16,790 bases of DNA from Conus ventricosus (GCA_018398815.1 JAFLJL010003929.1:1-16790); one strand, 5' to 3'; positions 8,394-16,395 are shown, counted from the first letter of the stretch. The notes: generated from the sequence alone by a model not told the origin. Numbers and translations: made by a program.

Positions 8394-9270
8394 GCTTTTG
8401 AAAGACTTTCAGGATGTGTTTACGGGTTTCCCCCTACAGAATGGTTGAAAACCCCCTAGTATTTAGTAATTCTGAAAAACCCTTTCGAACCAAACCCAAC
8501 CCCTCCATTTTAAAAAAAAGGGGGTTGAGAGAGAAACAATGTAAAGCTGATTTAAAGGTGATAGAACCTTTACCTCCGTACGCTCACCCGTTTTTATTGG
8601 GGACAAACCTGATGGATCGGTGGTTTCTGCATGATTACGAAAAATAAATAAGATCCTGGTTCGATGCCCAGCTATCCCAGACATTGAAAAACTTTGTGTC
8701 AGCTCCCAAAAAGGAAAAAATTTTTTTTGAAAGTACTTAAAGAAAGGGACTGGGAGATTCCAATGGCTGAACGACAGGGAAAAAACAGCGTTTCAAAAAT
8801 TTTTGGTTTTTCCAGTGGGGTAAAAGCCATTTGGTTTGCAAAAGCCCCAGCTTCTTTTTTCCAGAAAGATGCGGCCCCGAAAAATCCTGATGTGGTGCGT
8901 CAGTTTTTTTTTAGACTTTTGTTGGCGCAAAGCATGGAGTGACCCCCCCTTTCTAAAATTACGACTGTTTTTGCGACCCGAAGTTTTTGGGTTTTACTGC
9001 AAGACCTCAAAAATTCGTGCCCCTTTTCAAAAAACCCCGGTTTTTGGGTCAACTATTTCAGTGGGAAAAATTGAGCAGAGGGAAGAAAGTGGAAAAGATT
9101 TTATCCTTACACAAACCATACAAAAAAACAGATAGGTATCATCGGTTGTTGTCTTACTATAGGGGCGATATGTACCCCACTTTGCTCCCTGACGGCCCCC
9201 TTTGGGGTGAACTGACAAAGGGGCGAAGAACAAATTTTGTGTGGTTATGAGTGCCAGGAGGCTTTGGAGT
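8394..9270 (+). pseudogene. Reverse transcriptase remnant, Ty3/gypsy type
   Basis: Motifs appear in the right order over about 290 codons in shifting frames. These are: a DFQDVF-like lead-in (about 8405); IEPLPPYAHPFLL (8561-8599), matching the IEPS-x-SPYA-P block; DWEIPMAE (8748-8771), matching the GYWQIP block; KAPASFFQK (about 8839), matching the GL-x-x-AP-x-xF block; and FFLDF (8905-8919), where the FxDD catalytic box is expected but its second D is gone. Then come FTARPQKF (about 8993), KVEKILSL (about 9089) and LLSYYRGDMYP (9146-9178), matching the GYYRRF-IPNF block. It continues straight from the integrase tail through about 250 bp of low-similarity linker, with no LTR or element boundary between them. 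Confidence 0.85.
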
Positions 9271-9279
9271 GTGTTCAGA

Positions 9280-9670
9280 AACCCCTCAACTCATTTCCTG
9301 TTTTATTGTTACCCTCCCCATCGAAGTTTTTTTTTAAGAACTGATGCCAGTTCTAAAGGAATGGGAGCGGTACTGTTCAGGGAAAAAAAAAGGTTTGTTA
9401 CATCCGGCAAAACGCCAGTAAGAAGTTTTCAAAGAACAGGGAAATACCCACTATTGAGAGGGTGCTTGGCTATTGTATGGGAGTGGAGTTCGAGGTTCTT
9501 GATGGGAAAAAATTTCAGTTACAGCGGGCCTTGGCCACTGCGTTCTTGAAATCGTAAAGACTAAGACAGCAGGTTATTAAGATGGTTTTGGCTTTTCAGG
9601 AATTCCATTTACTTTTAACCGTGCCTGGAACACAAAAGTCTGGCGATTTTTTGTCCTGCATGAATATTCA
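9280..9670 (+). pseudogene. RNase H remnant
   Basis: LRTDASSKGMGAVLF (9334-9378) is the first catalytic block of Ty3/gypsy RNase H, with the aspartate codon at 9343-9345. The TIE-R and CLAIVW blocks follow (about 9450-9480) but in two frames, so a frameshift separates them. FLMGKNFS (about 9499) corresponds to the F-YL-G-x-F block; the following TDH is unrecognisable. LAFQEFHLLLTVPGTQKSGDFLS (about 9588-9656) matches the ALQEF/PG-x-N-x-x-AD-x-LSR end. RNase H removes RNA from RNA-DNA hybrids during reverse transcription. In standard Ty3/gypsy elements the integrase would follow here; instead coding similarity ends. Confidence 0.85.
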
Positions 9671-10488
9671 TGGACAAATTAAATGTCTTCAAGGGAAAGG
9701 TATTCCGTTTTTGTCTTTCTTAATGATTACGGGTGATCCTTTTTACGTGCATTTATGTATTGGGCTGTTTAAATCAAGTGGGATTTATGCATAATTTTGC
9801 TTTTGAAATACTTATGTTTTTCAAAACAAACAATACTTGATGTTGATGTAAAACTATTTTTCTTGATAAAAAAATGGGAAAAAAATAAGTCATTTTTTCT
9901 AATTTCTTGTGAAGATAATCTATATGTATGTGTATGAGCAAATAACTCTTTAGAAAAGATATTTAAAATGTTTTGATTTTGCATTTAGACAAAACCTTGT
10001 TTTCTTTGTCACTGTCAACAAAGGGAAAAAAGGTGACTTTTCAATGGACTTAACTTTTCTGTGGGGAAAAAGAAACATGTTTAAATTAGTTTTTTTTGTT
10101 TTCATGTCATTTGGGAAAATTCACACTTGGAAAGTATTCTCATTTTCATGGGGTTTTTAAACTTTGATGTGAGACAAAAGTCGATGGAAAATATTGCTTA
10201 CTCTTAATGATGAACACAATTTGTCTTTGAATTGGATTATCCCAATTGTTTTATGCATGTAATTTGTGAATTGTATTTTGGAATGTGGTGATCAATTGAG
10301 GTTTTTTTTTAGAAAGACTGAAAGTTTGAAATATGCTTTTATGGTGGATATGATGATTGATTTTTTACGTTTATTTTTAATTTGGTGTCATGTGTGATGG
10401 TTCACATTTTGGATTCTGGGGAAGATGTGTTTTTGTGAAGTTGGTTTTTAATTTAAAAAAATTTCTGGGGAAAATTTTTTTTATCCCC
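9671..10488 (+). other. 3' non-coding region of the retrotransposon
   Basis: AT-rich DNA between RNase H and the polypurine tract. I searched it for integrase motifs (HHCC, LPDEI-type core block, SPFEL, GPF) and for an envelope-like frame and saw none. Short open frames exist on both strands, but none has recognisable content. The absence of integrase here supports the unusual domain order. Confidence 0.7.
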
Positions 10489-10500
10489 GGATGGGGGGGG
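10489..10500 (+). promoter_or_regulatory. Polypurine tract
   Basis: GGATGGGGGGGG is purine apart from one T and ends exactly where homology to the left LTR begins. This is the expected plus-strand priming site for LTR elements. The G-run length may be inaccurate. Confidence 0.7.
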
Positions 10501-10786
10501 TCATTGACGTAGCCTCACACAAGGCATTGACGCTCCATGCATGTAGTTAGTGATTGAATCATTTTCCCCCTGCCACAACTAAAGGAAGAAATTCATGTGG
10601 GTTGACAGGTGCGGGGGTCCCCAAAAAAATTTGGGTATGACTCATTTTAAGAAAAAAATGTGGTCATTGGTGAAAGGACCATGAGTGTAGTTTAACAGGG
10701 CTGGGAAGGTAAGGTCTGGGCATGTGTTTTGAAACCTGAGTATGCACTCACTAGGAGAAGGGGGGAAAGAGTCGTTTTTTAACCCG

Positions 10787-10857
10787 CAGACTAGAATCGA
10801 AAACCCGTCGGACGGTGGTCCCCGTTGCTGGGCCAGTTATTTCCGGTGAGCGATAGA
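10787..10857 (-). other. tRNA-like segment, antisense, inside the 3' LTR
   Basis: This is the counterpart of 2970-3038. On the minus strand it reads ATCGCTCACCGGAAATAACT, then GGCCCAGCAACGGGGACCAC, then GACGGGTTTTCGATTCTAG. The GCTCACC-GG and GGGTTCGATTC wording, spaced about 45 bp apart, is typical of tRNA-derived SINE heads. Presence in both LTRs means the element carried it before this insertion. Confidence 0.4.
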
Positions 10858-11137
10858 TAATGGGGGAAAGAAGGGGGGAAAACAATGCGGGAATGAGGGG
10901 TAATGGAATTTGGGTTTTAAGAAATTTTAGGGGGGGGGGGAAGGGGAAAAACCCCAGGGGGGGGGGGGAGGGGGGGGAAAATGTGTTTGGAGGTAAAATA
11001 GGGGGGGTTTTAAACTGTGGAAAGGCAGAGAATGCGGAAAAAAATCGAACTCGTTCCCAGGGGAGAATTGGGGGCCCTTTAGTTCAGGAAAAAGGGAATT
11101 AGAAAGGGAGTAGTTTTAAGAGCAAAGGGAGGTCCTG

Positions 11138-11143
11138 TATAAG
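11138..11143 (+). promoter_or_regulatory. Candidate TATA box in the 3' LTR
   Basis: TATAAG lies in GGTCCTGTATAAGGGG, about 90 bp before the hairpin array. The matching position in the left LTR (GGTCCTAGGATTAGGG, about 3396) has lost the TATA wording. A U3 promoter is expected about here, but this is a short match in a poorly conserved copy. Confidence 0.3.
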
Positions 11144-11217
11144 GGGGGTTTGTATTCTCCTTGGCGGTTTTTTGGATTACGGAATTGAAGGCCCACGGCC
11201 CCTTTTTGAAGCGGAAC

Positions 11218-11361
11218 AGATTTTTTTTTCTCTCAGTGGGGAGAGTACCTGTGTAAGGCTGGTTTTTTCTCTCGTGTAAAGGGATACATGTGGAAATGAT
11301 TGTTCCCGACGTGGGGAGATACATGTGTCAGATTTTTTTGTCTCTCGTGTGGAGAGAGATA
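11218..11361 (+). repeat. Array of hairpin-bearing repeats in the 3' LTR
   Basis: Counterpart of 3485-3640. Units begin near 11229, 11268, 11302 and 11341. The last has clean arms, TCTCTC (11341-11346) and GAGAGA (11352-11357), around a GTGTG loop. ATACATGTG recurs between units. Arm sequences differ between units while pairing is kept in at least two of them. Confidence 0.65.
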
Positions 11362-11528
11362 CAGAGGTTTAAAAACTGTTTAAAATGGTGATGTGATTTA
11401 GTAAATTGTTTTCCCCGAAGGGAGGGGGAGAAAAAACTTCGGGGGTGGCCTTTTGGGTGTTTGGAAAGATTGCGTTTGCTATGGGAAAATGCTGTAGAAT
11501 GCGGGGAGCAAAAAGTGACAGTGTGACA

Positions 11529-11760
11529 CTGGGGAAAAACAAAGTAAGGGGGACATTGCCCACGGTCACGACCGTGTGACGACATACTTTAGTCAGCAAG
11601 CAAAGAGGGCTTTTCGGGGAAAAAAAAGGGAAAAAAAGGTACCTTTATGTTTCAGGAATGGTCTGCAAAACACTCCCACACGAAACCTTTCCTCTCTCGT
11701 CTCTGTCTGTCTCTCTCTCGTCCCCCTCTCCCCCCCCCCCCCCCCCCCCCCTCACTTGTC
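11529..11760. repeat. Dispersed repeat, copy C, right part
   Basis: This continues copy C after the retrotransposon. CTGGGGAAAAACAAAGTAAG (11529) corresponds to GTGGAAAAGGAAGTAAGG in copy B. Then come GACATTGCCCACGGTCACG, ATACTTTAGTCAGCAAGC (about 11583), a purine-rich middle, CTGCAAAAC (11665) and a CT/C tract to about 11755. Together with 2634-2691 it rebuilds one full unit of roughly 290 bp. Confidence 0.85.
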
Positions 11761-11764
11761 TCTT

Positions 11765-12050
11765 TTTTGTCTATTTTTTATTGCGTTATATATTTTATTA
11801 TATATATATTATTATTTAATATATTTTATTATATTTAAAATATATATAATTATATATTTGCGGCTTTTGTCAAACCTTTGCGTACAAGGGTGTGCGTGGG
11901 AAACGTGGACTTATAAACTGTGTGCCCCCCTTTTTTGGGTTCATTTTTTTTCATTTTCTGTTTTAAATCTCTTGCATGATTTGTTGAAAGAACAATGGAA
12001 TAATAGTCTCTGCCTAAAATCATATTGATCTATAAAACGTTTCTGTTCGA
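11765..12050. other. AT-rich low-complexity block, then unassigned DNA
   Basis: 11785-11860 consists almost only of TA, TATT and ATTT strings and could melt or form cruciforms. 11866-12050 is ordinary sequence with no recognisable gene, RNA or repeat. Confidence 0.7.
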
Positions 12051-12131
12051 TTTTCCTCCCTCCTCTCTCTTCCTCCTTTCTCTCTCTCTTCTTCTCTCTC
12101 TCTTCTCTCTCTCTCTCTCTCTTCTCTCTCC
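12051..12131. repeat. Interrupted (CT)n/(CTT) microsatellite
   Basis: TCTCTC runs interrupted by single extra T or C bases. It has the same pyrimidine polarity as the CT tracts in the dispersed repeat but lacks that repeat's flanking landmarks. Confidence 0.9.
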
Positions 12132-12256
12132 TCCATCTAAGGGGAAGACTGTTACTGGGGAGGAACATTAGGTGTACCATTGTTTTCATAAATTTTTCTG
12201 TTTTACTTTGTTTCGTGGTCGATAGTCTTGTGATCTTTGGGATCATGATGAAAAAA
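12132..12256. other. Unassigned spacer
   Basis: Unique-looking DNA between the CT and GT microsatellites. No feature seen. Confidence 0.5.
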
Positions 12257-12403
12257 TGTGGGGTGTGTGTGTGTGTGTGTGTGTGTGGGGAGTAAGGTGT
12301 GCGCGTGTGTGTGGGGTGTGTTGGGGTGTGTGTGTGTGTGTTGTTGCTTGTGTGTGTTTGTGTGTGTGTGTGTTTTGTTGGTGGGGGTGTGTGTGTGTGT
12401 GTG
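12257..12403. repeat. Interrupted (GT)n microsatellite
   Basis: About 150 bp of GT dinucleotides with GGGG and TTGTTG interruptions. The cysteine/valine-rich frames across it are translations of (TGTGTG) and are not genes. Confidence 0.95.
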
Positions 12404-12580
12404 GTTTCGCGCGAAATTCAAAGTGCGAGCAAAATTGTTGTGCGGCTGTGGAGTCGGGGAGAGTGTCATAGGGTTTTGATTTTGTATGTTCAGTTGGTGT
12501 GAAAAGTTTTGTAATGCTCGTGACGTAGAAATGTTACAGCATCAGTGTTGTATTTGATTTTTGTTTCTTGACCTCTTGCA
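12404..12580. other. Unassigned spacer
   Basis: No gene, RNA or repeat was recognised between the GT tract and repeat copy D. Confidence 0.5.
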
Positions 12581-12800
12581 GACAGTCGGTGGCCTTTGCA
12601 ATTAAAATGTTCCGAGTTCCGAGAGTTCTCTCTCTCTGTATTCCACCTTTCCTTCCCTGGCTTCTGTGCCCCCCCCCCACCCCCCCCCCTCTATCCAACC
12701 ATCATTCCCCCACACTTCGGTTGCATGACTGGACAATGACTGGACCCTGGCTTGCTGGGAAAAGAAAAGTAGAGGTGACATTGCACCACGGCCACACGGC
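12581..12800. repeat. Dispersed repeat, copy D, grading into the next minisatellite
   Basis: After a CT/C-rich tract (about 12629-12700) this shows CACACTTCGGTTGCATGACT (12711), then ACTGGACCCTGGCTTGCTGG (about 12741) and GGTGACATTGCACCACGG (about 12774), in the same order as copies B and C. Its right part is replaced by CCCCGTTGACATCATGTC, which is the core of the following minisatellite. It shows what the retrotransposon target looked like before insertion. Confidence 0.8.
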
Positions 12801-14080
12801 CCCGTTGACATCATGTCACACCACCACCACCACATGGCTCGTTGACATCATGTCACACCACCACACATGGCTCGTTGACATCATGTCACACCACACCACC
12901 ACATGGCTCGTTGACATCATGTCACACCACCACCACCACCACATGGCTCGTTGACATCATGTCCCCCACCACCACATGGCTCGTTGACATCATGTCACAC
13001 CACCACCCCCACCACATGGCTCGTTGACATCATGTCACACCACCACCACCACACACGGCTCGTTGACATCATGTCACACCACCACCACATGGCTCGTTGA
13101 CATCATGTCACACCACCACCACCACACGGCTCGTTGACATCATGTCACACCACCACCACCACATGGCTCGTTGACATCATGTCACACCACCACCACCACA
13201 CGGCTCGTTGACATCATGTCACACCACCACCACCCCATGGCTCGTTGACATCATGTCACACCACCACCACCACATGGCTCGTTGACATCATGTCACACCA
13301 CCACCACATGGCTCGTTGACATCATGTCACACCACCACCACATGGCTCGTTGACATCATGTCACACCTCCACTCATGGCTCGTTGACATCATGTCACACC
13401 ACCACCACCACATGGCTCGTTGTCATCATGTCACACCACCACCACCACATGGCTCGTTGACATCATGTCACACCACCACCACCAATGGCTCGTTGACATC
13501 ATGTCACACCACCACCACCACATGGCTCGTTGACATCATGTCACACCACCACCACATGGCTCGTTGACATCATGTCACACCACCACCACATGGCTCGTTG
13601 ACATCATGTCACACCACCACCACCACACGGCTCGTTGACATCATGTCACACCACCACCACACGGCTCGTTGACATCATGTCACACCACCACCACATGGCT
13701 CGTTGACATCATGTCACACCACCACCACATGGCTCGTTGACATCATGTCACACCACCACCACATGGCTCGTTGACATCATATCACAACCACTGCACCCCC
13801 ACCACATGGCTCGTTGACATCATGTCACACACCACCACCACCACCACATGGCTCGTTGACATCATGTCACACCACCACCACATGGCTGTTGACATCATGT
13901 CCACCACCACCACCACCACATGGCTCGTTGACATCATGTCACACCACCACCACATGGCTCGTTGACATCAGTCACACCACCACCACCACACGGCTCGTTG
14001 ACATCATGTCACACCACCACCACATGGCTCGTTGACATCATGTCCAACCACTGCACCACCACCACATGGCTCGTTGACAC
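12801..14080. repeat. ~36-copy minisatellite with a palindromic core and a (CCA)n tail
   Basis: Units of 30-44 bp share the core TGGCTCGTTGACATCATGTC followed by ACACCACCACCACCACA. Length differences come mostly from the number of CCA triplets (2-6). I count about 36 GTTGACA cores. The core contains TGACATCATGTCA, an imperfect dyad with 6-bp arms around one base. A rarer end variant, AACCACTGCACC, occurs at about 13785 and 14043. Histidine/threonine-rich frames here are repeat translations whose phase changes as CCA numbers and single bases vary. Confidence 0.95.
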
Positions 14081-14335
14081 CTCTCTCTCTGTATGTCGTC
14101 CCTGTCCCCCTCTCCCCCTCCCCCGCCACCTTGTTACTTGCCGGCGTGTTTACTGTCAGGAACTGGCGGTGCCGACTGTTACTAAACATAGAACGGCACA
14201 ACCTGGCATGTTCGGACTGGAATGGTTCGCCCCCCCCCCTTCCTCCCCCTCCTCCCCTCCCTGCCAAATACTGACAACGCCAATTTCAGACCAGAAGTGG
14301 GCCAGCCTGACACCATTCTCTGAAACTCGCTGTTC
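14081..14335. other. Unassigned spacer with CT/C-rich ends
   Basis: It starts with CTCTCTCTCTGTATGTCGTC and C-rich sequence resembling the pyrimidine end of the dispersed repeat. About 230 bp of unique-looking DNA follow. An open + strand frame enters from the minisatellite and runs on into the 27-bp array, but it has no recognisable domain. Confidence 0.5.
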
Positions 14336-14932
14336 CCCCTGTCACGGCCTTAAAGGTCTATCCGCCTGTCACGGCCTTAATGGTCTATCCGCCTGTCACG
14401 GCCTTAATGGTCTGTCCGCCTGTCACGGCCTTAATGGTCTGTCCGCCTGTCCGGCCTTAATGGTCTATCCACATGTCACGGCCTTAATGGTCTATCCACA
14501 TGTCACGCCTTAGTGGACTATCCACATGTCACGGCCTTAGTGGACTATCCACATGTCACGGCCTTAATGGTCTATCCACATGTCACGGCCTTAATGGTCT
14601 ATCCACATGTCACGGCTTAATGGTCTATCCGCCTGTCACGGCCTTAATGGTCTATCCACATGTCACGGCCTTAATGGTCTATCCGCCTGTCACGGCCTTA
14701 ATGGTCTATTCACATGTCACAGCTTTAATGGTCTATCCGCTGTCATGGCCCTAATGGTCTATCCACATGTCACGGCCCTAATGGTCTATCTGCCTGTCAC
14801 GGCCTTAGTGGTCTATCCGCCTGTCACATCCTTTATGGTCTTTCCACATGCAGAGCCTTAATGGTCATCCACATGCAGAGCCTTAATGGTCTATCCACAT
14901 GCAGGGCCTTAGTGGTCTATCCGCCTGTCTGG
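14336..14932. repeat. 27-bp minisatellite, about 22 copies, two unit types
   Basis: Unit: CACGGCCTTAATGGTCTATC plus CGCCTGT (type 1) or CACATGT (type 2). Blocks of type 1 (first four), then type 2, then a stretch of alternating types (about 14612-14800) are visible. The last units have lost bases (CATGCAGAGCC). Because 27 is divisible by three, long frames with 9-residue repeats appear; the frame breaks at each indel, as at 14510, 14610 and 14735. Confidence 0.95.
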
Positions 14933-14986
14933 ATATGACAAAACTTTGAAACTGTTTTGTACGTCCACAAGAATCTGGGCAGCGTG

Positions 14987-15231
14987 TTTTGATGATGCAT
15001 TTTGTTGGAAATAATCTGTGAAGACATGTTTTAAAACAGGCAGAATTTTTTGTTGGTGAATAATCATGTGAGGACACGTTTTAAAAAGGCAGAAATATTG
15101 ATGATGTATTTTTGTTGGGGAATAATCATGTGAAGACACGTTTTCAAAAAAAGCCAGAAATATTGATGTTGTATTTTTGTTGGGGAATAAGCATGTGAAG
15201 ACATGTTTAAAAAAAAAACACCCAGAAATAT
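14987..15231. repeat. ~63-bp tandem repeat, four copies
   Basis: Landmark TTTTGTTGG followed by GAATAATCATGTGAAGACAC, GTTTTAAAAA and GGCAGAAATATTGATG. GTTGG falls at 15004, 15052, 15114 and 15179. The first interval is shorter because about 14 bp (ATTGATGATGTA-like) is missing. Poly-A length differs among copies. No coding signal. Confidence 0.9.
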
Positions 15232-15305
15232 TTAAAGGCGGTACTCTCCTCTGTTGGTGTGTTTCTGGTTGCGCGTGTCAGTATTGCTCGAGAATAAATC
15301 TGACT

Positions 15306-15513
15306 CTGTCTCTACATCTTTTTCTTTGTCTCTTTCTCTCAACTACTCTCTCTGCTCCACCTCATCTATTTTTTCTTTCATTTGTGCTGTCTCTACATCT
15401 TTTTCTTTGTCTCTTTCTGTCAACTACTCTCTCTGCTCCATCTCATCTATTTTTTCTTTCATTTGGGCTGTCTCTACATCTGCTCCACCTCATCTATTTT
15501 TTTTCCATTTGTG
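15306..15513. repeat. 81-bp pyrimidine-rich tandem repeat, 2.6 copies
   Basis: Copies at 15306-15386 and 15387-15467 are nearly identical 81-bp units starting CTGTCTCTACATC. The third (15468-15513) lacks about 35 internal bases between CTACATCT and GCTCCACC. CATCT before the deletion and TCT/CTC-rich sequence at its end suggest slippage. Serine/leucine-rich frames cross it but end in the neighbouring microsatellites. Confidence 0.95.
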
Positions 15514-15586
15514 CTGTCTCGGAACTGCAACGCGCGCTATGTAGTGATTTGGTTCACATTACTTATTGAGAAATATGAAGTGTTTT

Positions 15587-15620
15587 CACGCGCGCGCGCG
15601 CGCGCGCGCGCACACACACA

Positions 15621-15708
<88 letters not shown>

Positions 15709-15743
15709 CATACCACACACACACACACACACACGTGTGTTGT

Positions 15744-15792
<49 letters not shown>
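15587..15792. repeat. 206-bp alternating purine-pyrimidine tract: (CG)n, (CACG)n, (CA)n, (GT)n
   Basis: Strict alternation of pyrimidine and purine runs from 15587 to 15713 (127 bp), then 15714-15740, 15741-15744 and 15745-15792, with only three phase breaks. The CG-rich part is (CG)n then (CACG)n. The last part switches from (CA)n to (GT)n around ACACGTGTGT, so the two sides can pair. This composition is the classic Z-DNA-prone type. Frames rich in A/R/T/H or C/V are repeat translations. Confidence 0.95.
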
Positions 15793-15793
<1 letters not shown>

Positions 15794-15950
15794 GGATGTA
15801 AGCATGAATGACAAACACAATCTATGTCTTTGGTCATAACACAGAGTGAAGTAATATGTATTTGATGACGGGCACAGCTTGAGTTCTCATGCTGGGCCAA
15901 AGACGGGAAGTAATCGCGAAAACGGAAAAGAAATAGAATGGACGAGTTGG
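15793..15950. other. Unassigned spacer
   Basis: Unique-looking DNA between the alternating tract and the G-rich array. No gene or RNA recognised. Confidence 0.5.
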
Positions 15951-16395
15951 TGGGACGATATGGGAAGGGGGGGAAGGAGGGGGCGATTGGGAAGGGGCGG
16001 GAAGGGGGGGACGATATGAGAGGGGGCGGGAAGGAGGGGACGATATGGGAAGGGGCGGGAAGGAGGGGGACGATATGAGAGGGGGCGGGAAGGAGGGGGA
16101 CGATATGGGAAGGGCGGGAAGGAGGGGGACGATTTGGGAAGGGGCGGGAAGGAGGGGGACGATATGGGAAGGGCGGGAAGGAGGGGGGGGCGATATGGGA
16201 AGGGGCGGGAAGGAGGGGGACGATAAGGGAAGGGGCGGGAAGGAGGGGACGATATGGGAAGGGGCAGGAAGGAGGGGGACGATATGGGAAGGGGCGGGAA
16301 GGAGGGGGACGATATGAGAGGGGCGGGGAAGGAGGGGGACGATATGGGAAGGGGCGGGAAGGAGGGGACGATATGGGAAGGGGCGGGAAGGAGGG
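15951..16395. repeat. ~31-bp G-rich minisatellite, about 15 copies, each a G-quadruplex motif
   Basis: Units read CGATATGGGAAGGGGCGGGA then AGGAGGGGGA, 28-32 bp. I count 15 CGAT landmarks. Almost every unit contains four G runs of three or more, separated by 1-5 bases (GGG AA GGGG C GGG AAGGA GGGGG). Variants include GATATGAGAGGGGGCGGG (three copies), GATTTGGG, GATAAGGG and GGGGCAGG. Proline/serine-rich minus-strand and glycine-rich plus-strand frames follow the repeat. Confidence 0.95.

Larger units (their letters stand above)
2692..11528 (+). mobile_element. Decayed Ty3/gypsy-type LTR retrotransposon with integrase before reverse transcriptase (Gmr1-like order)
   Basis: An 8.8-kb element delimited by two homologous LTRs. 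A tRNA-primer-like site directly follows the left LTR and a G-rich polypurine tract directly precedes the right one. Internal order on the + strand is: repeat-rich leader, Gag remnant, possible protease tail, integrase, reverse transcriptase, RNase H, 3' non-coding DNA. All coding parts are broken by many stops and frameshifts, and key catalytic positions are missing, so this is a non-functional copy. The polymerase resembles Ty3/gypsy (Metaviridae) in motif wording. Integrase upstream of RT is known from the Gmr1-like group (first described from cod, then from other deuterostomes). The insertion split a host repeat, and the flanks CGGGG(G) and CTGGGG are compatible with a degraded short target-site duplication. 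Confidence 0.9.
10501..11528 (+). repeat. 3' LTR of the retrotransposon
   Basis: Colinear with 2692-3798 and about 80 bp shorter. Matching landmarks are TTGACGTAGCC (10504), ATTTTCCCCCTGCCACAAC (about 10560), GTTTAACAGGGCTGGGAAGG (about 10690), GACGGTGGTCC (about 10811), GATGTGATTTAGTAAATTG (11390) and the terminal GTGACAGTGTGACA. Host repeat copy C resumes at CTGGGG on the next base. Confidence 0.88.

Noticed and set aside
7100..9670. Two separate nested elements, one supplying integrase and one supplying RT
   Set aside because: No LTR, target duplication or composition change between 8140 and 8394; decay level is similar, and the integrase tail leads into the RT lead-in as expected for one polyprotein. 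Kept as the main alternative in the finding.
9671..10488. Envelope gene downstream of pol
   Set aside because: Too short and AT-rich; no signal peptide, membrane segment or long frame on the + strand.
12842..14035. Histidine-rich proteins in the CCA-containing array
   Set aside because: Phase changes with single-base differences between units; three short overlapping frames, none longer than the array.
14338..14861. Possible secreted protein with 9-residue repeats
   Set aside because: It results from a 27-bp unit length; indels at several units break the frame, and no start region, signal peptide or flanking exon structure is visible.
15382..15820. Alanine/arginine/threonine- and cysteine/valine-rich frames on both strands
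   Set aside because: Direct translations of (CACG)n, (CA)n and (GT)n.
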